Positions 1 through 10,514 of a stretch of 64,000 nucleotides of DNA are shown here, piece by piece. Each line of letters opens with the position of its first letter. Position 1 is the stretch's first letter. The DNA comes from Dactylonectria macrodidyma (taxonomy: Eukaryota; Ascomycota; Sordariomycetes; Hypocreales; Nectriaceae), in assembly GCA_020744425.1 (NCBI GenBank), contig JAGMUV010000001.1, positions 4,526,001 through 4,590,000 on the forward strand, in the 5' to 3' direction. The notes beneath the pieces are model-generated. The model saw only the letters and a program-made list of their open reading frames with translations, did not search any database and was not told the origin of the DNA. A program made the translations under genes and the position numbers.

Positions 1-545
1 GGTGTAAAGTATATTTCCCAGCGTGCCAACCCCCATGAGGAAATTCTCCGGCTTGATATCGCGATGGAGAAAGCCTTTGGAATGAATGTACTGGATTCGG
101 GAGATGGCCTGGTCGACTATGAGGAGGATAGTCTTGAGCGAGAAACGTCGGTCGCAATAGTTGAGTAGATCCTCGAGCGACGGGCCGAGAATATCGTGGA
201 CCAACACGTAGTAGTCGCACTCTTGCCCAAACCACAGGACTCGCGGTATTCCAACGCCGCCCGATAGGGCCTTATACGTCTGCGCTTCGTTCTTGAGGAA
301 GTAAGAGTCGTCTCGGACATGCATGAGCTTTATCGCAACCTCCTTGTTTGGCTGAATATCGGTCCCTAACCGGGTCAGCCTTGACTTGGCGTAACGAGAT
401 CTGAAAACCTACCAGCATAGACGAGACCAAAGCCGCCTTGACCAATTTTAAGGTCGACACGATACGTCTCATTGATGATGATGTCCTAAGAGGGATTGTA
501 AGTGGGGACCAAGCCTATCATCTCGAATGCGTTCTGTACCTGCAT
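1..545 (-). CDS. casein kinase 1-like protein kinase, 5' part (runs off the window)
   Basis: This is the N-terminal 148 residues of a CK1-family serine/threonine kinase on the minus strand. Exons read 545-540, 485-413 and 365-1. The introns are 539-486 (54 bp) and 412-366 (47 bp), both GT-AG. Visible motifs are the glycine loop GQGGFG (residues 17-22), the VAIK lysine (K39), the CK1-typical ILGPSLEDL (85-93) and the catalytic HRDIKPENF (127-135). The first exon codes only for Met-Gln, an arrangement I infer because the ATG at 543-545 joins in frame to the kinase start. CK1 kinases phosphorylate acidic or primed sites in many cell processes. The activation segment and C-lobe lie outside the window, so I cannot tell whether this is the core CK1 or an accessory paralog. 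The sequence is rather divergent, which favours a paralog. Confidence 0.85.
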
Positions 546-1736
546 CCTGGGCTATAGGTGCTATTGGGTGGCTGTCGTTCGGGAAGTTGAAAGAGAGGCT
601 TGCAAAAGAGGGAGCGCAGTCACGTGGGACATGGTATCACATCGGCTGCGGCAAATTATTTGACCGGTCAAAGGCCTGAGGAGGATTGAATATCCCGCTG
701 TTCCATGACTGTCTACTGTCAAGGTCCGGCCGCGCAAATCGCATATTGTGATTTAAATGATTTGTCTTCCTAGGTGTGGAATCTTCTGAAGGACGTTAGC
801 CTGTTCTAGTGGCCTGTTGGCGAGGATGGCGAATGTAACGCTCTCCACCTGGCCCAGATGGTCTCTCTGCTAGGGGACCCACCTGAGACGCTGGCCATCA
901 GGGAGCGCATCTATTGCAAGCTGAAACTTGGTCGCAGACTTGAAAACCCAAGGTGAAAAGAATGCAAGAAAAGAATGCGAGACAATGAACGAGTACTGGA
1001 AGGGCTCCCCTTCCTTTTTTTCTTTGGACGACAATGATAAAGGTTAAATCTGATTTTCCGCTGTTACTGGCCAAGCCCTCCGCAAAGATCTAGTCGTCCA
1101 GGGACGAAAGCTAGTGGATACTGTAAGTCGGCTATCTAACAAGAGTGCCATCCCACCAACCCTCCAGCCTCAGACGAACTATGCTAGCCAGACGAGTCGA
1201 GCCGTTGGCTTGTACAGCCCCGTCATCCATGTCGCGAATTATCCTGTCGATATAATTCCCAGCAGCACTGAGATGTAAAATGTGACAAATTGCGCAATGA
1301 ACGGCAAGAAGTTGACGGGACGGGCGCGGTCAATGTCTGGACCGTCAATTAGATGAACATTACTATTGTCGAACATATTAATTATTGCCTAACTGATACA
1401 ATCAAGAACAGACACACGCCCAATCAGACGCCACAGAGAATCGACACTCATGACAGACTCGATCGGTTCCAGCCGACTGAGTCTTACTCCCAACGGGTTC
1501 TAGCCTAGGTGTGCGGGAATCAACGTCGAGCGCGCTACTCAACCCGTGCACTGTTATTCCCGCGACCCTTGTGTTACGACCTCTTCGATTCTTGGATGCG
1601 TGATGCTCTGGACACTTGGACGTGAGCTGCGTTGCCGCTCAGGCTGGGAAGAGCTCAAGCTCGACGTGAAGCTCCTGGCAAGACTCATCGACGGATCGTT
1701 AATGTCTGGTGCCATGGACGCTTGACTTGGATCCTG
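546..1736. other. intergenic, no gene seen
   Basis: About 1.2 kb between the kinase-like gene start and the 3' end of the 508-aa gene. I see no reading frame with coding character on either strand. The part next to the kinase start presumably holds its promoter. Confidence 0.5.
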
Positions 1737-3315
1737 CTAATCGCCATCTGCATAGAGATGATGGGGAGGAGTAAGCGCCAACTCGTCGGGTGAGTCTTCC
1801 TTATGTTGCATCCTAGTTATATAACGGCGAGTGGAAAGCGCTCTAGATGCTTGATTTAGATCCTGCCGATCGTCATCTACACAGAGATGATGGGGAGAGG
1901 AAAGTGCCAATTCATCAGGTGAGCTTTCCTCATGCTGTATCTCAGGTATATACCGGGGAGAGGAAAGTGCCGACTCGTCGGTTGAGTCCTCCTGGTATGG
2001 CATTTCAGTTGTAGCGTGAAGACCTTCTTTGGCGGCGGCCAACTCCTCTTCAGATGCTCTAGCATTTGCAGCCCGGATGAGGTTGTTTCGGCCTTGTCGA
2101 GCCAAGTCCCGGGCGTTCCTGAACGCGGTAGCACCTTTCACAAAGGCCTCACGGCTATCTGTCATTTCGAAGACGCGTAGCTTGGTCATGTGGTACTTGG
2201 GCCGCCTTCTGGGTGTAGCCGGCGCCGTGACGTGGTGGGCGTATAGCCTGAGCAGCCCATCGAAGTAGGTTGAGCTGTAGGTATAGGCATTGCCATCGTA
2301 TACCGGCTCCGTCTGTCCATAATTCTGCAAGGCGTGCATAGCACGGGCCCCGTATGCTCCGTCGTGGCATGCTTGCCTCCGGACCACAGCTGCATTGCCT
2401 GTTTGGGACTTGACTTCGAGGAAGAAGTTGGGCACCACTGGGACAGTTGCATGCTTTGTGGGTATGATCGATGTACTGAGGTTGCGCCTCACTTGTCTAT
2501 GGATGTCGCTCGCTTGAGCTCCGTCAAAGTAGTCTGGTACCGCTTTGACAGTATCGTCATTCGTTAATGATGTGAGGTTGGTGAATGGGAGATTACCTTC
2601 GTTTGGAATGCCTGAGTTGCCAGCAATCATCGGAATCACATTGCGTATAACACTACCCTCTGACGTGGTCTCATTACTCTGTTGAAAGTCCCAGAACGTT
2701 GACTCAGAAAGGCGGGTAAGGGATGGAGAGGCTCTGGCAGCTACTAAGTCCTGACGAACTTGGTCCAAATTGCTGGGCTTTTGGGTCCCACGGTCCTCCG
2801 AATACGCATATCCTGCATGATATATATTATTATTGATGAGATGTTGCTCAAAATCAGCGTCGTATGCGGATGACCTCCTGGCTTTAGAAACGCTCTTGGC
2901 CGTCGTAGATTGTATAGGACGGGATTGGGAGGAGTTGGAGGGACGACCAGAGCTCATCTCGTGTGTAACGCTCTTTGGTTCGGGACACTATGCAAGCTTA
3001 CATTAGTAGACGACAACGGGAGAGAGGGAAAAGCTTTACACCTCGTAGATGGCAAAGATCTGGGCCGCCACGTCTTGCAAATCGGGTAAGATCTGTAGGA
3101 GGCACCTCAGGAGCTGCGAACTCCGGGGATGGACGTGTGTTGTTTCGACGATCAAGTTCTCTTAAGGCGCGTGGCGTGAGCCAAACTTTGGATAGGTCGT
3201 CCCAGAATGCTGGCGAGAAGTTATGTTCATCTGTTGACTTGCTCTTCTTCGCTGGACGACTGTCTTGCGGGAGGTCGCTTGCGCGCTGTCGTTTTCCATT
3301 CTGTGACCTCGCCAT
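1737..3315 (-). CDS. fungal DUF7924-type protein with possible PD-(D/E)XK nuclease core (508 aa)
   Basis: Two exons, 3315-3040 and 2987-1737, flank a 52-bp intron with donor GTAAAG and a good CTACTAATG branch point. The protein is 508 aa. Exon 1 carries WLTPRALRELDRRN and a DLTRFARRGGPDL block; exon 2 starts CPEPKSVTHE, so the joint reads HLRG-CPEP as I recall for this fungal family (name from memory: DUF7924). A central block has PDYFDGA (P243-D244), then FFLEVKSQTG (E283-x-K285), then RRQACHDGAYGAR. That PD...ExK order resembles a restriction-endonuclease-like fold; this is inference. The C-terminus holds diverged repeats of an SPDELALSSPHHL-like unit. No signal peptide or membrane segment is seen. 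Members of such families are expanded and variable in plant-associated and insect-associated fungi, but the function is unknown. Confidence 0.8.
1757..1993. repeat. imperfect coding repeats in the C-terminus of the 508-aa protein
   Basis: Three related segments are seen on the + strand, beginning near 1757, 1887 and 1954. Each has a form of GGGGAG.GGAAAGTGCC.A followed by TGAG.TTTCCT. They encode a repeated block (SPDELALS/T-PPHHL, then RYI-..-QH-E). Unit length is uneven, about 63 bp for the short unit and about 129 bp for the longer one. Length is probably variable between strains. Confidence 0.6.
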
Positions 3316-3645
3316 TAACGGCCAGGATTGAGGGCTGATATATAAAGAGGGAATTGGGGATGGCCATTGTTAGGTCGCGACGCTGTTTGTGGTTGTTTTT
3401 AAGAAGTTTGTGTGGACAAAGAAGGGATCGATTATGCGACGGCGATGCACGGCCTGCGAGACTCTTACAAAGGATACCGGCATAAGTGTTTGTTCGTGGG
3501 GTCCCGGTGTCGGACCTGGGGTTGGCCGCATCCCCATTTACGCCTGGTTCAACCTGAGGAAGGGGTGATGCCATAGGTGAAATGTCGGAGTTGATTGTTG
3601 ACATACCTAAGGTATATAGCCTTTCCCCTTGGGTCGAGGGCAACT

Positions 3646-4197
3646 TCATGTCGGCTGGTTGTGATTAGTCATGTTACGGTGAGGGCACAATGGCAACCGC
3701 CTCATCGGGTTCAGTGACGAGGTGATTCCTACCACAAGGGTACCGGGCCGCACGAGGGTATAAGGACGAAATGTTGATATATCGCGGCATTTGCAGTGTA
3801 TCAAAATTAAGACGAGAGCATGCGTTGAGTAGGCCCGATTTGAAGCATCAACATGAACAACATATCCATGATGCGCCTCGGGTGGCTCATACGTTACCAG
3901 CACGAGACATCGCACCTCACATACTGTCCGGTCGTCGAGAACTCCGCATCCAGGCTCACGTTCAGCACGGTTTCGCCCAACTTCGAGACGCGGTATCTTG
4001 CTTCTAGCGGTCACAAAGATTGCGGCTCCGATGACGGTTGGCATAGCCCGCCAAGTGGCTGGCATGAGAGTGTCAAGAAGCACATACGCTGATGTTGAGG
4101 TCTCTGGTGGGCCTGTCACTGTGGCGTTAGGCGGAATTTGGATTGGGCACTCGCCATTGCATTCTCTGAGGCTCAAGAGAGGGGACATATTCTCCAT
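3646..4197 (-). CDS. possible small hypothetical protein or fragment (183 aa)
   Basis: An open frame of 183 codons starts at ATG 4197-4195 (M-E-N-M-S-P-L-L). The first 70 residues have plausible protein character, including a Cys pair (RECNGECPIQ) and a hydrophobic stretch AMPTVIGAAIFVTA. The rest is Arg/His-rich and less convincing. I do not recognise a family. It could be a fragment of a broken gene or a chance frame; no intron structure made it better. Confidence 0.22.
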   Translation of the reverse strand: MENMSPLLSLRECNGECPIQIPPNATVTGPPETSTSAYVLLDTLMPATWRAMPTVIGAAIFVTARSKIPRLEVGRNRAEREPGCGVLDDRTVCEVRCLVLVTYEPPEAHHGYVVHVDASNRAYSTHALVLILIHCKCRDISTFRPYTLVRPGTLVVGITSSLNPMRRLPLCPHRNMTNHNQPT

Positions 4198-4566
4198 TCA
4201 TGTGAGTATGTATAAAGCTCTGGCATGTAGAACACGCTCTCTGGTCACGTTACGACTCTGCATGACTCTATTTACTGTTAGGAATAGAGAAGGCTACTTG
4301 GCTACATGGGGTAATCTGAGTAAGAAATACTTGTTTCGCGACTGCCATTAAAGGAGTGTGATGAGAACTACACTAAAGAATACATCAAACTGCAAACTAG
4401 TCAATCCAAAGCCAGTCTATTGTTCCGCAACACTCATTAAAAGCAAAGCATGTGATGAAGACTAACACTGACGAAGACAAGACATGATATTGCAGATTAA
4501 TCAGTCGATCGGAAGCCAGTAACTTGATATCGCAACTTGCTACAGACTTGGCTCATCGTCTCGGCC

Positions 4567-5200
4567 TCAAAAGCTCAAGGCAGTCCAACCATGATCCGGC
4601 ATGTTGTGGATGGTCGGCAGAGTGTAATAGTTGCCAACGGTGGTGGTGCGTGGGGCAGCCTCCCAGGCCATCATGATGAATCTGAAATGACCACCCCTGA
4701 TGCGGAGGCCAGTATCATTGAGGATGACGAGGTCGGCGGGCTCCAGACTGGCGACGATGACGGTGCCGTCGCGTCCGAGGAGCTCAGCACGCACGGGAGT
4801 CGATGTAACAGGCACCAGAACCACGACCGTGTCGGCGGCGATCCAGATGGAGCCGTCCCTCTCTAGACGCATGGCAGCGGCCTGGATCATGGGGCCACTG
4901 GTGCACTTTGCGTAGGGATTACCCCATTGATGGAGATGTTTAGGCTATGGGGATGCGTCTACTCAGCCTCGAAGTTTACAAGATGAGGCCCGAAGCCAAG
5001 GGGCAACGTACCAGGCGAACAGAGAGGACCTTGACTAAGTCGTCATACGAGTCTGTGTATCGAAACTGACTCAATACCCCGCAGACTGCAATCTTTTCGG
5101 CATGTATGCCAACGAGTTCCGAGAGGGCGGCACTGTGAAGGTCATTGGACCCGTCAATACCCTGGACGAGGTTATACGCGGGGCCCAGAGCCAGAGCCAT
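4567..5200 (-). CDS. hypothetical protein (188 aa), two exons
   Basis: Exon 1 is 5200-5012 and exon 2 is 4944-4567, with a 67-bp intron (donor GTACGT, acceptor CATAG). The joined frame gives 188 aa ending GWTALSF. The first half (ALALGPAYNLVQGIDG...) looks like a compact folded protein with Asn-Asp-Leu-His and a helix; the second half is beta-rich, with alternating hydrophobics such as SIWIAADTVVVLVPV and TVIVASLEPADLVIL. No signal peptide or transmembrane helix is clear. I do not recognise the family. It sits alone between the 508-aa gene and a repeat-rich stretch. Confidence 0.5.
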
Positions 5201-5374
5201 GGCAGTGGGAATTGCGGGGGAAATGAGGGAATGAGGGGAATGGGGGGAATGAAGGGGAAAAGCTGAATCTAATAGATGGATAGTGAATGAGACAGACGGT
5301 GCAACGAGGGACTGTAATGCGGAGATGAGTTGTGGACTAGTGACACGACTGCTAATTTTTTGGAGGAGGCTGAC

Positions 5375-5419
5375 GATGGAGTTGTCGATGGAGTTGTCGA
5401 TGGAGTTGTCGATGGAGTC
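5375..5419. repeat. 12-bp tandem repeat, 3.75 copies
   Basis: The unit GATGGAGTTGTC is repeated three times exactly, followed by a partial fourth copy. It lies about 175 bp upstream of the 188-aa gene start, in its promoter-side region. Confidence 0.9.
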
Positions 5420-7746
5420 AAAGGGGCAGCTGGATATGGCCTGATATTTAACACCTTTCAGCCGCGATGGCCGGGAATAGGACCAGCAGCAGCAGGAGGG
5501 TCATCATGACGGGCGGGCTTTGGTTCTGGTGTGACAATGACGCGAGGATATTGGCAATGAAGGCTATTCGCATTACAATCGGTATGCTCGACTAAGCGAA
5601 AGAGAGTGATGAAATGCTGGATGAGACGGACACAAGAAACGGGAAGCCACACACGGGACGGGAGAGTAAGTAGCAAGGACGATTTTCTCACTAGATAGCA
5701 ACGACGAGAATTCCTTGGACGAGACACGAGAAACTACAGGATTCCGACGAGATACCGCCCGGATCAGGGCAATGAATGAGCCGTCTAGCGTGGTGTTGAT
5801 AGGCCGCCGAGACAGTTGATAGCCCCCCCAGGTCAAGCCTCGTCATGGGACCAACGGAGTTGATTGTCGTACGGCATCAGTGAGGGGGGGCATGTTACGG
5901 TGCGGGCGAAGGCATATTCGTGGCCGGGGAGGGCGCCTCGGAAGCCACTTCGGTGAGTTTTCTTGAGCGACGTTGTTTTGGTGCAACAGGTGCTGCATGC
6001 TGGTGTCGCACAGAGGGGACACAGCGCTGTCCCCCTCCCATTTCCCCTCTGTGGCCCCCCTCTATGGCCCCCCCTCTAGAATAGGTAACCATGGTTGCAG
6101 GGCCATTCGGGGGTTTCTGTCAGCTCTTGATAATGTTTGCTTCGGACGTTCGGGTCACTGCCTACAAAGTATGTACATGGATAGTATGGCTGGGGTCAAT
6201 GCATTATGTTGAGGGCTGTCACCACCTTTGGTGTCGGGGGGGTTCATTATCGCTGGGGGGATAGGAGGGGATGTTGTGGTGCAAGGTGGGTTTCTGCATT
6301 GCCAACTGCATGCTGTATGCTGTATGCTCTCTGATCAGTGGGCAACAGGCGGTGGGCGGCAGCAGGCTGTGGGTGGTAATTCAGCGGTGGGTAGGTGGTG
6401 AGTACGGTAGGTGGCGGTAGGGGGGCATAGGCTTTATGTTGTGTAGCCCTGTGGCTGTCTGGAATCTCGGCTTTGGTTGGCTCTGGATGTGCTGTAACCT
6501 GTGACCGGGGACCCGTTTGACCGCAGTATCCTGTATGTGTACACCGTATACTGTGTATGCGTGTGTGTGTGTGAGCGTAATAAATGCGTGCGTATATGCG
6601 TCGTGAACCGGTCTGTCCTACAGCACTATGTAGTAGGTGCAGTAGACAGGTGAGGTGGGAATATGTCGGGTGTGATATTCCTAATGGACATACTCCCCTG
6701 TCACCGGCTCAACACTTCAACATCCCCGCCGTTGTCACCATGGATGGGGTGGGTGTCAAGAAAGTGAACAAGGGCCCTCCCCTCCCCCCATTGCAGTCCC
6801 CCCCCCTCCCCCCCCCCATTGCGGTCTCCCCCATTGCAATTGTCGTGATTGTAATTTTCTATTCTCCAACCACCAATTCACAACCCGCCTCGCACATCCC
6901 TGAATGCCATGCCGATGCAATCCCACATTTCCTTATCCGGGATCCCGTCGCTCCCTCCACTCTGGTCTTTCGGTGGCGGGGCCAAAAAGGGTAAACGGGC
7001 GGGGAGGGATAGCACTTACACCTGCAGAGTACATAGTACGCAAAAATATCCCACCTAGCACGCGGGACGCAACTTCTGAAACGATCATCGGTTGAGCGGG
7101 AGTTACACACAAGACGACCCAGACTCTAGTCTTCGTGGGGTAGGGGTAGGACGAGGGAGGAGGAGGAGGAGGAGGAGGAGGAGAGATTTGATATCACCCC
7201 CCTCCGCTGCTCATCAGGCTCTAGGTTGCATTGCAGTGGGTTGCTCGTATACCTATCACTTGCCTGTCCTTTTTCCCCCTTGCCATGGCATTTCTGCGCT
7301 TGATAGGTAGCCTGCAGAAGCCGTCGGCACACTCAGCCCATCACCTCCCGTTTTAATTCTCATCGCTTCACCGACATCTTATACACACACACCTGCTTCA
7401 CCGGACAGGGTTCGAAGGAAAGAAACGGGAGGAGGGAGAAGTCTCCCTGCTGTATGTACTATGCACGGCGCTGTGTCCGAGGTCCGGTACGAGCCAGTAG
7501 TTGATCGCCATACCGTTGTTGGTCGCGAAGGAGGGGAGAGCGGAAAGGAAGAAGGCGGTTGGCATGCGGGAAAGTCCATGTTGGTATTGGAGGAGCAAGC
7601 GAGGAAAGGAACAGTCCACTAGGTACCTAGACAGCCTCTCGGGCATCCCGTCGTCAACCCGTACCTGACTTCAGGCACTGGGGTGCTGACTGAGCCATCC
7701 TATTTTTGGCACAGAAGTATTTGGCCATCCGCTGTATGTCCATGCG
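5420..7746. other. gene-poor stretch with simple repeats
   Basis: I see no supportable gene here. The stretch holds G-rich and C-rich runs (for example 6782-6825, almost all C), a short GT repeat at 6561-6572, direct repeats of CTGTATG near 6310-6325, GGTGGG-type minisatellite-like sequence at about 6345-6425, and a GGA run at 7156-7183. Open frames here are low-complexity or antisense to each other. Confidence 0.5.
7156..7183. repeat. (GGA)n microsatellite
   Basis: Nine or so consecutive GGA units, in non-coding sequence. It is likely to be length-polymorphic. Confidence 0.95.
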
Positions 7747-9160
7747 ATGAGGGCAATATGCAGTCTTGAACTTGAGTATCTGCTCTGGTTTAGTGGGCCA
7801 TTTACTCACAACAATGGGAGACATACAGCTTCTTACCTATTCAACCAAGGGGCAGACGCCGACTACAGGTATCTTCTCAATGACTTTACACCCTTCCTTC
7901 CTTGTCTCGTTTAGTACCAATCAAGGAGCAGCCCAAAAGCTCCAAGCGATAATAGTCCTCGCAACAAACCTTCTGATCTGCTTTTTCAAGGCGGCGTTGG
8001 ACGAGAGGCCGTTGATGCCCTCACCCGCATTAATCGCCGCGAAGACTGGTTGGAAGAACAAAACCTGCCCCTCTTGCACAGACTTGTCTTTGGCATCTCG
8101 GGCAGAGACCTAATCCAGGCACTTCAACAACACTCTGACTCTTTTAACGATCAGGATGCAATGGAACGCACAGCCCATCCCTGGGCGGCAGCGCGCGGCA
8201 ACAATGACGTTGTCACCACGCTTCTACACTTCAATGCGAATCCCGATATCATGGTCTATCAGCATTCAGGCCCTGTGTCATACGCTGCAGACCGAAACTA
8301 TACTGTCTGTGCTCGTATTCTCCTTGCCGCCGGCGCCGACCCCGATCCCACGATCCTGGGCGGCTACAAGATCGGGAGTCCTCTCAATTGCGCAGCTTGC
8401 AACGCCAATGATCTCCTTCTTATCAAGACCTTCCTCGAATATGGAGCCAACGTCGATGCTGTAGGTCCCGACAACCTTTTCCCGTCATGTTTCCTTCAAG
8501 TACTGACTCAATCGCAACAAGTGTGGCGTAGATGGACGGACGCCCTGTATCCATGCCGCACGAACCAACAATGTTGACTTCGCTCAAGTCCTATTGGAGC
8601 ACAATGCGAACATTAATACGATCTCGACTGCGGGACAGACTCCTCTGACCACGGCAATTGTGAGCAACAGCCACGGAGTCTTGACCCTCCCCCTTCGAGA
8701 GATGGGATCAGTATAGCGTTTGCCCCCGTCTCATGGGTCCAAACTTGCAAAACGTGACAACGCAGTACGGTATGTAACATCCCTTGCAAAGTTGTTCTCC
8801 AAACAAACCGCACCCTTATTTTAGTTAGGTGCAGCATTTGGTGCTAATGGTGCTTCCTGCACAGCTGACCTCCAAACTCTGACCATTCTGCAAAATGAAC
8901 CACTTCGCCTGAAGCATGATAAGAAGTACAGCACCGACGACTCCCTATACCTTTCTTCATCAACGGCTCGATATGGACAAAGGAATGAAGCAGACTTTTG
9001 GCAACTAATGGCTCTAGTCCGCGCCCTGGCTGCTCGCCAGTCCGAGCACGCTGAAAGCTTGATGGAAAAGGGCATTTTCTTTGACGGAGAGAAGCGTAAC
9101 TACGCAGAAGGAGTGAATGGTGTCTGCCTATTCATATCCATTACATTACTATTATTGTTC
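7747..9160 (+). pseudogene. ankyrin-repeat protein, frameshifted remnant
   Basis: Several ankyrin repeats are readable, in order: SYLFNQGADADY near 7820-7867, then about 7920-8460 with HPWAAARGNNDVVTTLLHF, GPVSYAADRNYTVCARILL and LIKTFLEYGANVDA, then after a 61-bp intron (8461-8521) GVDGRTPCIHAARTNNVDF and AGQTPLTTAIVSNSHGV. An extra base in the C-run 8689-8693 then shifts the frame. Removing one C would continue into ERWDQYSVCPRLMGPNLQNV, then a further intron (about 8770-8863) and a helical tail LTILQNEPLRLKHDKKYS and AARQSEHAESLMEKGIFF. The frames on the two sides of the apparent intron at 7868-7917 also do not match. I therefore call it a pseudogene, unless the C-run is a sequencing error. 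Such ankyrin proteins are an expanded fungal family of unknown role. Confidence 0.75.
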
Positions 9161-9368
9161 CACGAACCGTTGATGCCTCACTTATGGCCGGTCCACACTA
9201 AACCAGACTGAGATATTACGCCTCTTATTCCGGTTGTGCTATTCGCTTGTGCAATCCCCTTTTTTCGCACTATATCCAGGCTCTCGCCGAGGATCATTGT
9301 GAGTCTTCCCGCCAATATCCATCCTTTCGGGGCGTCTCAAACGGCGGCTAACAGGACTCAAGTTGGAA

Positions 9369-9967
9369 TGCACTCCCCAACGCCCAAACGTACCCCTTCC
9401 GTCGTCGATTTTGCGTCGTTCGTTCGCTATGAACAACTTGGGGGTCGCGGTTGTGCCACCCGCGCGCGCATTCACGGCAACTCAACCGACGACCTCTTTG
9501 TCTTCAAAGGCATTGACTTTCGCACGTACCTCGGCCACAGCGATGAGGACGGTGATGAGACGATCCGACATTTGATCCAATGCTGGCGCTACTCCGACAC
9601 TGTGCTACAAACCATCCCCCCTCGCCCCAATATCATGCCACCCCCAGTAGCCACTGCTATTATCTGCGTTGCACGAAAATATCACATGGATATCAAGCCG
9701 GGCAATTTCATCATCGACAAGAATGACCATATGGTGCTGGACGACTGGGAGCAGGCTGATGCGCCACCAACAACTCTCGCGCCAGAAGCAGATGGAACAT
9801 GGGACGTGGAGGAAACAACGGATCAGAGCACCGATCGACCCAGCAGAGCCGTCACTCGTCGGCCCTGACTGAGCTACACCAATTACACAGGCCCGGCCCG
9901 GCAGAATACCGAGGGAGACCCTATCGGCGACGCTACCTGGCACCTTTGGAACGTATTCCCTCTTTAG
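9369..9967 (+). pseudogene. kinase-like remnant with internal deletion
   Basis: The frame reads TPSVVDFASFVRYEQLGG, DLFVFKGIDFRTYLGH and ETIRHLIQCWRYSD, then PPRPNIMPPP. After only about 12 residues it reaches the catalytic-loop-like YHMDIKPGNFIIDKNDH and DDWEQADAPPTTLAPEADG. A working kinase fold needs far more sequence between those blocks (hinge and helices D-E), so a segment has been lost. The frame stops at 9866-9868; the next homologous block (YTNYTGPARQNTEGDPIGDA, TWHLWNVFPL) is in another frame and stops at 9965-9967. This resembles a divergent fungal kinase-like family with His-Met-Asp in place of His-Arg-Asp. It directly follows the ankyrin remnant in the same orientation. Confidence 0.7.
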
Positions 9968-10514
9968 AACCTCAGCCGTCTGCTAGCTCAAGGCAACCCT
10001 CAAGGTACGCAAGTTGCTTCCCCCAGGTCAAAATAACACATTTTTGGCAGCTCCCCCAGCACCCGTTCGCCCGACGCCGTCAGCTGCAGATATCTGTTGC
10101 TTGGCAGTGCACAACCGAGTATGACCTGATTCGCTGCTTATAGCCCATGTGGCAACAAGACATGGCTAGCGACACCCGGCTTTGATGAAGCTGAGCCTCG
10201 AACACAATGGTGATAAGCAGCGGCTCCTATTAACTCCCTTAGATATCGCGCGGCTTGTGCTCTCATAGAGAAGATGAAGAGTCGTACTGGCAATTTGCGG
10301 GCCTCTGTTAATTCAGTACTTAACTGCTCGATGAAGTTGGCAGCGAAGAATAGACAAGGTTGCTTGTGGTGGTGTGAGTGCTAGAGCGGTTTTAACTGTT
10401 TGTAGCTTATTACGAACTAGACGGAAGGCACTAGGGAAAGGCCAGCCTGGAAGGTAATGGACGACGATCTATGTCACTTGAAGCGTAGTGCGGCAGAAGA
10501 ATCTAACCCAAACA
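9968..10514. other. decayed 3' flank, no gene
   Basis: This may contain further debris of the kinase-like gene just after 9967, but I could not align any convincing block. The rest is unassigned. Confidence 0.4.
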
